Shown here: in pieces, positions 19,601-29,464 of the stretch | Numbering within the stretch: position 1 is the stretch's first letter | How the letters are laid out: the number at the start of each line of letters is the position of its first letter | Source: Ectocarpus siliculosus | Taxonomy: Eukaryota > Sar > Phaeophyceae > Ectocarpales > Ectocarpaceae | DNA: 64,000 nucleotides | Direction of reading: 5' to 3' | Assembly (NCBI GenBank): GCA_000310025.1 | Contig: FN649752.1 | Span: 673,550 to 737,549 of the forward strand | Notes under the pieces: model-generated | Databases searched by the model: none | What the model was told of the DNA's origin: nothing | What the model saw: only the letters and a program-made list of their open reading frames with translations | Position numbers and translations under genes: made by a program

Positions 19601-21266
19601 CCGCACCCCTGGCGCTAGAAACGACCAGGTAACCCTAACCCTGCCCGTCTGTCTGACGACGAGCTCACCGACCGTGTTGCACAGAAGATCCACCATGGTG
19701 TCTGTGAAGCTGTACGTGCCGCGGATGCTGATCACCACGGAGCGGGAGGCGTGGTCCACGGCAACGAAGTGCGTTCGCGTCTCCAACGAGTCGCTGGTGG
19801 CTAGCTCCTTCACGTCGCTCGGGTCTACGCCCGTGCGCTTGCTTATGCACCACTTTCGGAGGTCGTCATTGCTGCGTCATAAAAACGGGGTCGCAAGTGT
19901 TATATCATAGCGTCACATCAAACGCCGGAGTATATGGGATCGCTGCCAAAGGGTCGAATCAACGCAAGGGGGCAAGGTGCCCTGGGCGAGGACAATACAC
20001 AAAGTGGTGCGGGCGGCTAGGTTTCATCCACGCTCCGCCGGGGGTAGTGCACTCAATGGAATGCTTCGAAACAGTGCGCTGCTGCAGTTTGTATCAGGTG
20101 GTCTATTAGGGTGTACGGTCCTCCACGTTCCATCGGCTATGCATCCAGTAGTAGCGGACATCGTTCAACACATGCATCTCCTGTACAACACGGAGACGAC
20201 CGACGGTACCTCGAACGCTAAGAGTACGACGCCCAAGCATCGACTGGACACGGCACCTCTCCGAATGGGAGTGCGGGTCTGATTTTGGTGAGGAAAAGCA
20301 GGCACGGCTAGAAAACCTGTCCACGGGCAGCCGGTTAACGCTGTCGGCGTTAGAAACGCATGCTCTTGCGGACTCGTCCGAGACCCACAGTGCACACCCA
20401 TTCACGGACAGAAGGTCCCCAAGCAAACGTTCCGCCTCCAGCCCACCGTCCCAACTACAGTTCCTTGAACGCAACGCTTCCTACAAAATAATTGCAAGCT
20501 GTTCGCTTCGGACTAAATTCACGTTGTAGGCACCGACTTTGTCAAAATGGTGTTGTCGCGGGCAGGCGCGGGGTTCTTTCCTTCTTCCCACCTTTTGGCA
20601 AACAGGTCGGGGGGCGGCAGAGTATCCCCCTCGGCCAAGATTTCTTTGACGGTGTCGACCACGCCGTCGTAAGAGGCCGCCGCGAAACGCGCGTAGTGGG
20701 CGCTTTTTCGCAGCGTCCTTCGGTCTCGGGGGCTAAGATCCACCCGGGGCCTGTTCCGTGCGGACGTTTTCGCCGTCCGCGATCTCCGGGCCAGGAGCTG
20801 GCGGTCGTGCATGGCTTTGACCATGAGGAAGTTCAGCGGCAGACGCTTCCCCTCTTCCGCGGATATTTGGATGTCCTGGCCGGCAATGCAGCAAAGTGGT
20901 GGTCGTTGCTAATTTACATGTGATCTCGGTGTGACGTATTTTATTCTCCCGGCGGTTTGTACCTGTGATGCCTGACTGAGTGACGTGGTAGTTCTTGATG
21001 CATCAATGCTCGCGGGGCCAACACCAGAGACGGACGGGGATGCTTCACGAGGGGGTTCGAGAGCGGCATCGCGATGGGCACTTGCGAGGCATGCGTCAGC
21101 AACAGCCCTGCCCAGCAATGTGATCGTGGAGATGTCAGATGGATACACCCACCAATTCGCGAACCATGAACAATTGCAACTGGTTTCCGCACCTCACTAC
21201 CCGCGTCCCGCAAATCCTTGATCATGAGTCCCATGCTCTCCGCTCCGTCGGAAGGCACGAGCCACT
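15846..21266 (-). CDS. sn-1-specific diacylglycerol lipase-like protein (class 3 lipase), 5' incomplete
   Basis: Exons 21266-21193, 20875-20592, 19871-19669, 19015-18902, 18120-17889, 17189-17011 and 16645-15846 join in consistent phase (about 628 codons). Family features in order: VPSD segment, HYARFAAASYDG, HFVAVDH followed by SVVISIRGT, AHQGI, nucleophile elbow GHSLGAGTA, CYAFAPPPVF, then the Asp and His of the triad. Ser is at 18115-18113, Asp at 17185-17183 (in GADCVP) and His at 15935-15933 (in ADHAMGAY). DAGLs hydrolyse diacylglycerol at the sn-1 position to release 2-acylglycerol at membranes. This family knowledge gives the likely reaction; the exact substrate is inferred. Animal DAGLs have four N-terminal membrane helices, but I found no such exons upstream of 21266. 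An insert of about 200 residues separates Asp and His, where the animal enzymes carry a regulatory loop. Confidence 0.8.
17011..17189 (-). CDS. DAGL-like lipase, exon with catalytic Asp
   Basis: Acceptor ACGATAG|GGCTGAT; donor AGAC|GTGAGCG, phase 1. The junction with the previous exon rebuilds FVNG-ADCVP, and the Asp codon starts four bases into this exon. SLGSLYSLCRTIQHVDKLPL follows, as expected after the Asp in DAGLs. An alternative earlier donor (CTCGG|GTGCGC) would break the phase with the last exon. Confidence 0.75.
17889..18120 (-). CDS. DAGL-like lipase, exon with nucleophile Ser
   Basis: Acceptor CTTGCCTTGCCTCCAG|GGCACAGT; donor AACGG|GTGAGCC. The glycine codon of the nucleophile elbow is split by the intron (phase 1). 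The spliced product reads KLVLTGHSLGAGTA, the lipase GXSXG motif. CYAFAPPPVF and MRDVYSFVNG follow. Confidence 0.85.
18902..19015 (-). CDS. DAGL-like lipase, AHxG exon
   Basis: Acceptor GACTTTGCAG|GGGGC; donor CTGACAG|GTGACTG. 114 nt, phase 1 in and out. It encodes GKAHQGISQSAVRVW and an amphipathic helix ending SDYKLVLTG, the strand that leads into the nucleophile elbow. Confidence 0.8.
19490..19530 (+). repeat. 9-bp tandem repeat
   Basis: GGACGACTG is repeated about four and a half times within an intron of the lipase gene, with one substituted unit at the end. Confidence 0.9.
19628..19643 (+). repeat. Telomere-like CCCTAA units
   Basis: Two CCCTAA-type units (GGTAACCCTAACCCTG) lie about 30 bp inside the lipase intron, next to the donor site of the exon ending at 19669. 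Confidence 0.5.
19669..19871 (-). CDS. DAGL-like lipase, exon with IRGT strand
   Basis: Acceptor TGACGCAG|CAATG, phase 2; donor GGTCG|GTGAGC, phase 1. It encodes NDDLRKWCISKRTG, THFVAVDHASRSVVISIRGT and SFTDTMVDLLCN. HFVAVDH...VVISIRGT is a hallmark of the class 3 lipase and DAGL family. Confidence 0.8.
20592..20875 (-). CDS. DAGL-like lipase, exon with HYxRFA motif
   Basis: Acceptor GCCGGCCAG|GACATC, phase 0; donor CAAAAG|GTGGGA, phase 2. It encodes DIQISAEEGKRLPLNFLM, an Arg-rich linker, then LRKSAHYARFAAASYDG, which starts the lipase domain in DAGLs. The donor is weak but its phase fits the next exon. Confidence 0.7.
21193..21266 (-). CDS. DAGL-like lipase, most upstream exon found
   Basis: Acceptor CTCGCGCAG|AGTGG; donor TGAG|GTGCGG. 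It encodes EWLVPSDGAESMGLMIKDL, matching the VP(S/T)D...GL segment that precedes the lipase domain in DAGLs. Only 74 nt, so the boundaries are tentative; a GTAGTG donor seven bases upstream is an alternative but gives the wrong phase. Further 5' exons should lie at higher coordinates. Confidence 0.5.
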
Positions 21267-22952
21267 CTGCGCGAGCGATGGTTGTAGAGAGGGCCGTCGG
21301 CGTTCTTTGAAAATTTCGTTTGCGGGCCAGATGAGTGCTATGCTACTACACAGCAGCAGCACTTTAAAAAACTTGGGGTTGAGACCTGGTGCGGGCTGGC
21401 CATCCTATACACTCATGTCTTTTCTTTTACGTATGCATACAGTAGCGGTCCTGCTGTACTCTGTATACCATGCACGATACCACTATTATAAATAGTATAT
21501 GTAGCTGCACACAAGTTGAAGGCGACCACAAAAGTACATTATTCTATTTAAGATGACGTTGTCGACTTGGTACTGGTTTTCTTACTAGAATGTAGAATGT
21601 TCGGGAGTTGGATAGGAACGCTTCAAAGAGTTCTTGAAGAGCAAGGGGGTAACATCAGACATCAGACAGCACCCGATCTTCATCATTTGTTTGTTCCATC
21701 CATTAGTCCTGGAAGGAAGGCGGTGGGTTACAGCATACAGCGGTTTATTATTCCTTAAAACAGCGGTACAATAACGAGGTCCACGTTTGTTTGTCCAACC
21801 AAACAGCACTTGGGTCATGCTTCCCACACTGCCACAGCCCACCAACCACAACGCGCACCTCGTAAGCGAGAGTACACCTCTTGTGTCACCTGCCCCCACG
21901 AACGACGCAACCAACGCTCTACTAGGGCAATCACATGCATCCACCTTCGAGTTGCGCTGCAAGCCTTGTCGAGAGAGTTGTCTCATCGGGCTTGGGCTGC
22001 TGCTGGGCTCGCGCGGGTGCAAGATATGCAGCAGACAGCGCGCCCACCGGCACCAGCACCCTTAGCGAGCGGAGGCGGTTACTCATCCTAGCCGGACGCC
22101 CACTCCTCTTGTTTGTCCCTGTATCAAATCGCAAAGGATAGCTCGTCGTCCTCGGCGAAAACAAACACGCCAGACTTCCCAGTTGGTCGGTCGAGCTACC
22201 AGCACACGCAAGCACACGCAATGGAGGGAGAGCGGGGGGAAAAGGCAGCAGCGCCGAAAAAAAAAAATGGGTTCCGGAAGTTCTCCTTCTGAATTTGAAT
22301 CCGAAGCTCGCGATTCCATTGGACGCCAAACTTTCGAAAAATAAAAAAAAAACAAGCGAGAGATGAAATCGGGCGCGGTGGGCGGTGGGTTCAAGGGTGC
22401 CACTGCGCGCACGACATCACAACCTTTGTGCCCACCTGCTCTCTCGCTGGCATTGAATCGAACAAGCCCTTTTCATCACCAAGGGAGTACCAAGCTAACC
22501 TCTGGGGGAACAGCTGTGCAGGTGAGCTATTTCATACGACACCCGGGAAGACAGCAGACGCGGTAAAAGAGAAAAGTGCGAAAGGTTGGCTTTGTTGATT
22601 TTTATGGGGACCGTGCGCGACTTGCCTGCCCGGGACACATGAAAGCGCAGCACAGAGCAGCCGGAGCGGTAGGAATAAAGCATGATGCACCTTTGCCTTA
22701 AGTTCCCTCCACCCCCCACACGCAGAATGGGCGTCACCGATGCCCGTCCAAGCGATTGCGAGTAGGTGGCGATAAACATTTGTCTGCTGTGGTTGTGCTC
22801 CAATGTTCCACCATCGGCCAATGATGCCCCGTTCATTGTTCTATCATGACTTCGTACAACAGCTGTCGACCGACTCCTATCTTCTCTCCGTCCTCCGACC
22901 AATGCCCTGCCATGTGCCATGACTACCACAAACTCTCCCTCTTCTCCACCCG
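21267..22952. other. Upstream of the lipase exons, unresolved
   Basis: N-terminal lipase exons are expected here on the minus strand. Candidate frames at 21585-22022 and 22083-22412 have hydrophobic patches, but none shows a family motif or splice phase I can defend. A-runs occur at about 22257-22268 and 22343-22353. Confidence 0.3.
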
Positions 22953-23348
22953 ATGCATTACCTTGCTGCCGCCCTGCCAGACAAGCTTTTTATTGGACCC
23001 ATGTCTGATACTGCCAACAAGATGGGGAAAGATGCTGCCCGTGCGGCAGCAAATGATGTACCACACCAGCAGCTGCAACAGCAGCAGCAGCAACAGCTTG
23101 TTGACCAGCCTTCAGGAACTATTGCGAAAGAGCAACTTCTGTCTCAGTGCGAAGGAGGAATGACTCGGGTTCTCGGCAAGGAAGGTACGGGGAGTGCGTC
23201 TCTACGCCCTACCAGTGTTGAGAGAGCGAGATCGGCAAAGACTTTACGTAATTTATGGAGAAGGAAGTTTTCATTTTTTCTCCGTGGGCTCCTGCAGATC
23301 TTGGAGGTCTTACTGGATTCTCTACATGATCCGGATATCTATGCGTAA
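22953..23348 (+). CDS. Orphan ORF with polyglutamine run
   Basis: An open frame of about 131 codons. It begins hydrophobic, has an Ala/Lys helix (MGKDAARAAAND), a Gln run from (CAG)n at about 23073-23097, and a Leu/Phe-rich end (FFLRGLLQILEVLLDSL). No family was recognised. It may be an exon or a chance frame around the triplet repeat. Confidence 0.25.
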   Translation: MHYLAAALPDKLFIGPMSDTANKMGKDAARAAANDVPHQQLQQQQQQQLVDQPSGTIAKEQLLSQCEGGMTRVLGKEGTGSASLRPTSVERARSAKTLRNLWRRKFSFFLRGLLQILEVLLDSLHDPDIYA

Positions 23349-23412
23349 CACTTTGCAACACTATTTGTTGCCCTCGTGCATCGTCTCTTCATCGAGAACG
23401 GGAGAGAAAGAT

Positions 23413-23431
23413 CGGGGGGGGGGGGGCGGGG
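23413..23431 (+). repeat. G-run
   Basis: Near-pure guanine tract (about 18 of 19 bases). Confidence 0.7.
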
Positions 23432-24929
23432 GGCACAGGCGCACTAGAGTATTGAAAGTCTTGTTGGGTAGTCGCACAAACTTGCACACGATGCACGAAC
23501 GGCTCATGGTTTCGTGTTAATCCAACTGCGTCATGTACGCATGCCACCGCCTTCGGCAAAACAAACAGCCAAACCCGCCTGCGTCTCTAGCCTTGTTGCT
23601 TATCTACAGAGTACACGTATACATAGGCGGTGCTTAGCCTACCGGCTGGTGCCCCTCGGCATTTATCGTGCACACCACGAAGACGTGGTAGTCCGGCTAG
23701 AGCAGTGAGATGTGCTAAGTAGTTGTTTAGATACATGCGGGAAAGCGAGAAGGCAAAACGAACGGCACTCGATGGACATCAGCGATCGCCGGCGTGCCTT
23801 TGAACGTTTGTTTGTAGTCTACGACCCGTGCTCGAGATGGTGCTGCGTATAGCAGACGGGCGTGTTGGGGGATGGTGACGAGGGCGGTAAATCGACTCTA
23901 CCCTAAATCTGACATGGTCAAGGGCATATTGATTCGAAACCCACCTTCCAGAGTACGGCGGAACTTATCGTGGTACCATCATTTTGCAGTAAGACGGTCG
24001 TTGGAAAGCCCAGCAGCTCTGTGTTGCTCGGGCCGTGCTACCGTGCTACCGAAGGTGGTGGCTGGGTACAGAAACTCCGCACAACATCTACAATAGATCC
24101 CAAACCAGACGTCCGACGCCGCACTCGCCGCGACGAACCCCCGTCCCCAATAAACTGCGGGTTGTTCAAAGCCTTATTCAAGGCAGCGATATGTTATCAA
24201 TAGCGGCATGAGCTGTGCTGCCGGAGGTCCGCTGGAGATTGGGTCTGTGATCTGTGACGGAGAATGCACCTGCCGAAGATGAATAATGAACTTTTCAGAC
24301 CGCAGCTGCACAGAGGTAGCCTTCGTTTGCACGTTTGCACAGCCCGAACAGCAGATCTGACGGTGGCAGCTAGCAGAGCAGTGCTCGTCCATGATACCCT
24401 CTACTTGTACAACAGCATTCATTTCAGGTCGGGACTCAGAGGACGTAAAGACGGGAAGACCTGTGTTGATCACCGGAAGGACCTGCTTTGTTGACCACCC
24501 GCCGTGTTGAATCTTTGTTGGCTTGAAATCTTCAATATCTTGTCTGGCATACAAATTGTGTTGACTTGAGACGTGGTGTGCGCAGGTGGGCTGCATTGCA
24601 CGTGGTTAAGACAAGCCCAACCCCTGCTCTGTGCGACCCTCAATGCATCGTTTTCCACCCTTTCTGGGGTGTATCTTGTACATACTACGCGGCTTCAGGG
24701 CGTTCTTTCGGTCGTTTTCCGAATCAGTCCAAGCAAGTCACATCAGTCCGAATCAAGATGAAGCAGGTTTTTCTTGGGTTCTGGAAGGACAATAGAAGTA
24801 TAAATCATCGAGGCCTACGGTTCGTTTCCCAGAATCTCAGAAAAATATTAGCCAAGGGCGGGGAGAACATGCCCACAATCTTCGCGCTGGTCTGGTTTTT
24901 AGCATTCGAACTCTGATTGGCGGAGTTGG
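23432..24929. other. Intergenic, no supported gene
   Basis: Only short overlapping ORFs without domain character on either strand. Confidence 0.35.
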
Positions 24930-25259
24930 GGGGAAACATCACACGTACCGCAAGTGTTCGGGTTGTGGCACGGATCGCCGACACCGCACGGGTCGGGGTC
25001 TTGGCACAGGGCACAGGGGGTGCGGGAACAAATCGGTTTCCAATTTTAATCATTGACATCGCACGTAAAATATTCGATGCACCCATCGGGACGCACATAA
25101 GCCATGCCCCACACCTATTTTTTACCGAAGGAACCACCCAAGCAAGAGGGACCTACATAGGCCTGCACAACCTAGCACCTACCCACGTCGACACCAATCT
25201 AGCACCTATCCAAGCAATACCAACCTAAAGATTATCCCATCAATACCAACCTAGCGCCA
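24930..25259 (+). repeat. Degenerate repeat-rich segment
   Basis: Related words GGCACGGATCG, CGCACGGGTCGG and GTCTTGGCAC(A/G)GGG occur here. They recur at about 25695-25710, 26305-26330, 26385-26415 and 26470-26490, apparently as remnants of one dispersed element. Repeats of CCTA(C/G)C...CAACCTA lead into the minisatellite. Confidence 0.4.
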
Positions 25260-25470
25260 ATGCCGACACACCAACCTAGAACTGAGCCACCCAGCGCCAA
25301 CCTAGCCCCAATGCCGGCGCACCAACCTATTAGAACTGAACCACCCAACGCTAACCTAGGCCTGATGCCGGCACACCAACCTAGAACTGAGCCACCAAGC
25401 GCCAACCTAGCCCCAATGCCGGCACACCAATCTATTAGAACTGAGCCAGCGCCAACCTGGCACCTACTGG
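25258..25470 (+). repeat. Minisatellite, period about 51-54 bp
   Basis: Four imperfect tandem units with shared words GCCG(G/A)C(A/G)CACCAA(C/T)CTA, GAACTGA(G/A)CCA and GC(C/T)AACCTA. Two units carry an inserted TTA. The unit stays open in one plus frame (25260-25913), giving an artificial Pro/Asn-rich ORF that I do not regard as a gene. Confidence 0.85.
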
Positions 25471-25478
25471 GTGGGTTT

Positions 25479-25508
25479 GGCGTTAGGGTTAGGGTTAGCG
25501 TTAGGGAT
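25479..25508 (+). repeat. Telomere-like TTAGGG units
   Basis: Four TTAGGG-type units, one altered (GTTAGGGTTAGGGTTAGCG...), directly follow the minisatellite. They are consistent with an interstitial telomeric sequence. Confidence 0.75.
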
Positions 25509-26964
25509 TGTAGCCGATTTCATGTAAGTTGCTGGGTGGAGGGACAGAACACTGCGCCTGCCTGTAGTAGAGCGACAGGTAGAAGAAACGTATACATGTT
25601 CGTGACTCTCGTTCCTCACACAGGATTTTCGTCTGTAAAAAAGGTGTGGGTACATGGCTTCTATGCGTCCCTGTGGGTGCATATAATTTTCTGGATATCG
25701 CACGGGTACACAGGTATCATGCACTTCGCACAGGGGTGTGCAAAGATCCCAAAGAACCTCATACCTTTGGTGAAGTTGGGCGATACACGACGGTATCCAG
25801 CGTTTGTCGCGGGAAATTGCTGTGCCACGGGAGCTTGTATCATCGGCTCCACTGTGGTTCTTTGGCACCGTGATGATTTAATAGACCTATTTCAAGCAAG
25901 AGCATTGTTTTAACATTGTTATTACTATCGAAATCGTCAAACGTTGTGAACCGAGAGCGCGTGCAGCCACACGAGAGAGACCAAACGACCACAACCAACT
26001 ATCAATGTCACGAAAAACAGGCAGGATACCGGGAAACAATGGGTATACCTGGCCAAGGACAGCTTAGGCCAATTGGTGCATCCCCCGTATGCCACGACCT
26101 GCGTCGTTTTCGTTCGTGGCACCAAACCACCCCTCCTCTACCGGCCGTAACCCACTGCAGTCATAGCGTTCTAGCGCCAACCTGCTACCAACTGGCCCAC
26201 GTGAAAACTCTACTGGCAAACACCAGAAAGTTCGTTGTGTTATGATCCTGTTTTGCTGCAATATCGTACACACAGGTGCTGGTGTGTGGTCGCTGTGAAT
26301 TATTCAGGATCGCATATATCGGAGTCTTGGTACGGGGGGGGTGCGTTCAAGACAGCCTGAAATCGCCGCTTTGTTAATATTCAGAATCGCACGGGTCGGA
26401 GTCATGGCACGGGGTGTGAGATATTGGTTCAGGACCAAATGTATTACTTCATTTCCCGCACATTTCTTGGCACGTACCCGCGTCTTGGCACCCCTGTGCG
26501 ATAAACTCTGAGAGCAAAAACAATAATGCCAATGACCGCACAGTGTGCGAAGACCTGCGTGCTTACGGCACTATGTATGGCGATCCACTTTATCGTTCCT
26601 CATACATCAGCCCCAAGTATCTCTCCCTTCCTCGTCTGACCCCTTTCTCCGCAAGTTTCTGACGTAGCCCCCTGTTGGATCGGTCTGGAGCGATAGCTCG
26701 TGCGTGGACATAGCCCAACCTACTGTTCGAGGGTGGATATGGTAGGGGAAAGTTTTGTGCTTGTGCTGTTATGATGTTTTCAAAAAGATTGTTGTACATC
26801 ATGCATTTTGCAGACCTACCAAAGGGTCGCCTAACCTCCGCTGCCCCCCCCCCCCCTAAAGTCGTAGAGGCAGTTGGAAAGGTGTACAGGTGGGGAAGAC
26901 TTCGGTGTTGGGGATGCTGTTTGGGATGCCTGACACCCATGACTTCAACTCTAGATTGACGCAG
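25509..26964. other. Intergenic, repeat remnants
   Basis: No gene supported. It contains further copies of the degenerate GGCACGGGGT-type words. The stretch before 26965 may include undetectable 5' parts of the LINE. Confidence 0.35.
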
Positions 26965-27845
26965 GGAAGGATTAGCCGACAAGTGGAGGTTGTCTGCCAA
27001 CGTTTCAAAGTGTACTTCAATGGCTAGCAACGGGGATAGTGAGCACCCAGTAGAGCGTAGGTGGGAGTGGGGGGTGGAGGAGCTCCCAGTAGTGGATCAG
27101 TACACGTATCTCGGAGGTGAGGTCGCAAAAGACTGTGCATGGAATGCAACACTTGTTCAAAATAGCAGAAAACGGGCAGAGCGCGAGTAGAGAAGTTGCA
27201 CCCAAAACTCGCAAACCGGCACCTGGAATATCGAGGGGGTTCGACATTGACTGACGTGATACAATTGGAAACGGTAGGGCTAGAGGGGATCAAGAAGAAC
27301 AAGTCTGTTGCTTGGCCGAGAGAAAAAAAATAACCTAACCAAAGACACCAAGGGTGAGGAGGGGCTAGAGATGTGTACGGAATGTTAATAGAAGGAATAG
27401 GTTTGAGGAGTACCTGCATGGGCAAAAGGATGCGGGGACAAGGCCGAAGGTCAAACTTAGGACTGGGGACAACAGCCTTCGAGAACGTAAACGAAGATTT
27501 AGGAAGGCAGACGAAGACGACAACAAGTTATGTGTGAATGCGGTTCCGAGTGCGAAGACCGGGTTCATGCTGTTGCACGATGTCCGTTTTACGAAAAAGG
27601 AGAGAGAAAGGTACATGGGTGCGCCGGGAAAAATGGAAGGGGGTCGCAGAGAGATATTTGAGGCATGGAATACCAGGAGAAGACGAGGGTTACACTGGGG
27701 CATAGGAAGTGCGTTGGAAAGGCAGTAACTGATATCGATTAGATAGATAGGGCGGACAAAACATATTTGAGCCACCTCTGGCTAAGTAGGTAGGAACGAT
27801 TGGCCATCGGTGATCTGTCCTGTGGGAACGCGTGGTCAATGATCT
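26965..27845 (+). mobile_element. Decayed LINE (non-LTR retrotransposon) reverse transcriptase C-terminus
   Basis: The first frame reads KWRLSANVSKC, then ELPVVDQYTYLGGEVAKDC, a signature of the thumb region of LINE reverse transcriptases (YxYLG block). It hits a stop at 27188. After a frame change come YLHGQKDAG, a Lys/Arg-rich stretch, and CECGSECEDRVHAVARCPFY, a CCHC-type knuckle typical of the C-terminal end of these proteins, followed by ERERYMGAPGKMEG and an ending with RADKTYLSHLW. Several stops and frameshifts show it is dead. The catalytic part of the polymerase is absent, as expected for a 5'-truncated copy. Confidence 0.75.
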
Positions 27846-28815
27846 AGGCGCTAAGGTGTGCAAAATATGTACGCCCCCCCCTCTCCCCAAAATGCTCGAA
27901 ATGCAACGCGTTTGCAAAAGGGTTTCGTGCGGAGATCCCCTTCATGAAGGGTAACATCTCCCCCTCGTCTGTCGCGGACGATTCCCTCGTTCACGTTCGT
28001 GCTCAATTGATTTTTTTTGGTTTGGGTAAGACATATCTGCACCATGGCACATCGATTTTCCCCCTTTCCACCTCCCAGCCTGGTACTAGACTGCCTAGCC
28101 GGCGTACTTCACAATCAGCAAGAGTTATTTTGACACATGATGCATGCTACATGATGCCCTTCAACTCATTGGTCGGTTTGTATGAGACCTACGAAGATTT
28201 GAGGAAAACCTGAATACAAGTCCCTGTAACTGAAAGAAGGCGGTGTTCGTGCACGGCGTATGGCGGGTCGACTTGATTGGTCACGACATAGCAGTGGCGA
28301 TACAGCCAGGATGAAAACGCCCGTCCTGAAGTAGATGGCACTGGTAAATATACCTGTGTCGGTTCGGCCTACTGTGTCAGTATACTGGGGACAGAGCGCA
28401 GTGTCGCAAGTCGGCCGTGTTTGTTCTTCAGCAAGCCTCTCCGCTCGCTGCCACTGTTGCACAAATGCAACACCGTTCATTTATCACCCCTTTCTGAGGT
28501 TGCATTCGAGCTCAATCATCATTCAGCGGCAGCGGCACGGACAGTACAAAATAAATAATACTGACCCGAAAGAGTTTGCGTGTCGGAGGGCGTACAGCTC
28601 TGTTGCTGGGCCACCTCATGATATTTTGTTGATGCTTTTCAAGAAAAAGTGAAACGTCACGCATCAAATTTATTCCGGATGCTGGGGTAGAGAATGATAA
28701 CCCTCTCTTTCACACCTTTCGAGAACCAGTTCCACCGAGGAGCTTTCCTTGGCACAGTCGAAGGAACGAAACTATCAGCACATAGCAGAGGTGTCGGTGC
28801 TTTTGCTTTTGCACG
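27846..28815. other. Intergenic, no supported gene
   Basis: ORFs up to about 105 codons without domain character. The 3' untranslated part of the LINE may extend a short way into this region, but no poly(A) or target-site duplication was recognised. Confidence 0.35.
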
Positions 28816-29199
28816 TTGTACTGGTCCCCTTCTCTGGCTGGGGCGTTCCATGTGATTTCGAAAGAAGAGCTGACGCATTTGAAAACACATCGAGTTGGTA
28901 CTGAAAAACCACAGACCCGGGAGGTTTTTGCTGTGGCGGCGTGGCCTAGCGACGGACCCGGAAATGACTCCGGTCTTGCAGTTTTATTTCTTTGTTGCGA
29001 TACATATGACACTCGCGGTGGGCCCTTCCTGATCCTTGTGTTACATCTCGTAGTTCCTGCTTATCGAATGGCCACGACTTTTGACAGCAGTTCGATCTCG
29101 GGTTTTCGGGGTAAATGGTGGGTGTTTTGCTCGGTTGTGGGTTTTGCGAATTTTATGGCCCTACTTGCCACACCAGGATGGGAAAACATGTTGCGCTGA
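28816..29199 (+). CDS. Orphan ORF, possibly 5' of the giant gene
   Basis: An open frame of 127 codons with hydrophobic stretches (GLAVLFLCC, GPFLILVLHLVVPAY, WWVFCSVVGFANFMALL). It lies 260 bp upstream of the first firm exon of the giant gene. I saw no donor site with a matching phase, so it is listed only as a candidate and may be leader or intergenic DNA. Confidence 0.2.
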   Translation: MYWSPSLAGAFHVISKEELTHLKTHRVGTEKPQTREVFAVAAWPSDGPGNDSGLAVLFLCCDTYDTRGGPFLILVLHLVVPAYRMATTFDSSSISGFRGKWWVFCSVVGFANFMALLATPGWENMLR

Positions 29200-29416
29200 T
29201 CGTCATTTTTTGTACTGCGATTTGCTATCCTTTGGATGACTCTGCTGTGGGTATGTGATCGCAAAATATCTGGGCCAAAACGTTGGAGTAGGTTAGTTCG
29301 AAAGACGCACAAGTTGTCCCGGCACGTCCATTTGCATGCGCATATTGCACTGCTATTTTTACGATCGCGGTATACCTTCTCGCTTACCCTCCTCCGCCCA
29401 TGCCCCATCCACCCGT

Positions 29417-29434
29417 CCCCCCCCCCCCCCCCCC
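29417..29434 (+). repeat. C-run in acceptor tract
   Basis: A run of about 16 cytosines immediately before TGTCTGTC...CGACACAG|GC. It serves as the polypyrimidine tract for the first coding exon of the giant gene and is likely to vary in length between alleles. Confidence 0.8.
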
Positions 29435-29464
29435 TGTCTGTCATGTCTCTCCTGCGACACAGGC

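Noticed and set aside
9361-25508. A chromosome end, suggested by TTAGGG units
   Set aside because: Only two to four units at three internal places, with genes and unique sequence on both sides.
25260-25913. Plus-strand ORF of 217 codons with Pro/Asn-rich repeats
   Set aside because: The repeated part is the 52-bp minisatellite and the rest has no domain character.
27534-27728. ORF of 64 codons as a small gene
   Set aside because: It is one frame of the frameshifted LINE C-terminus; the neighbouring frame shows the CCHC block.
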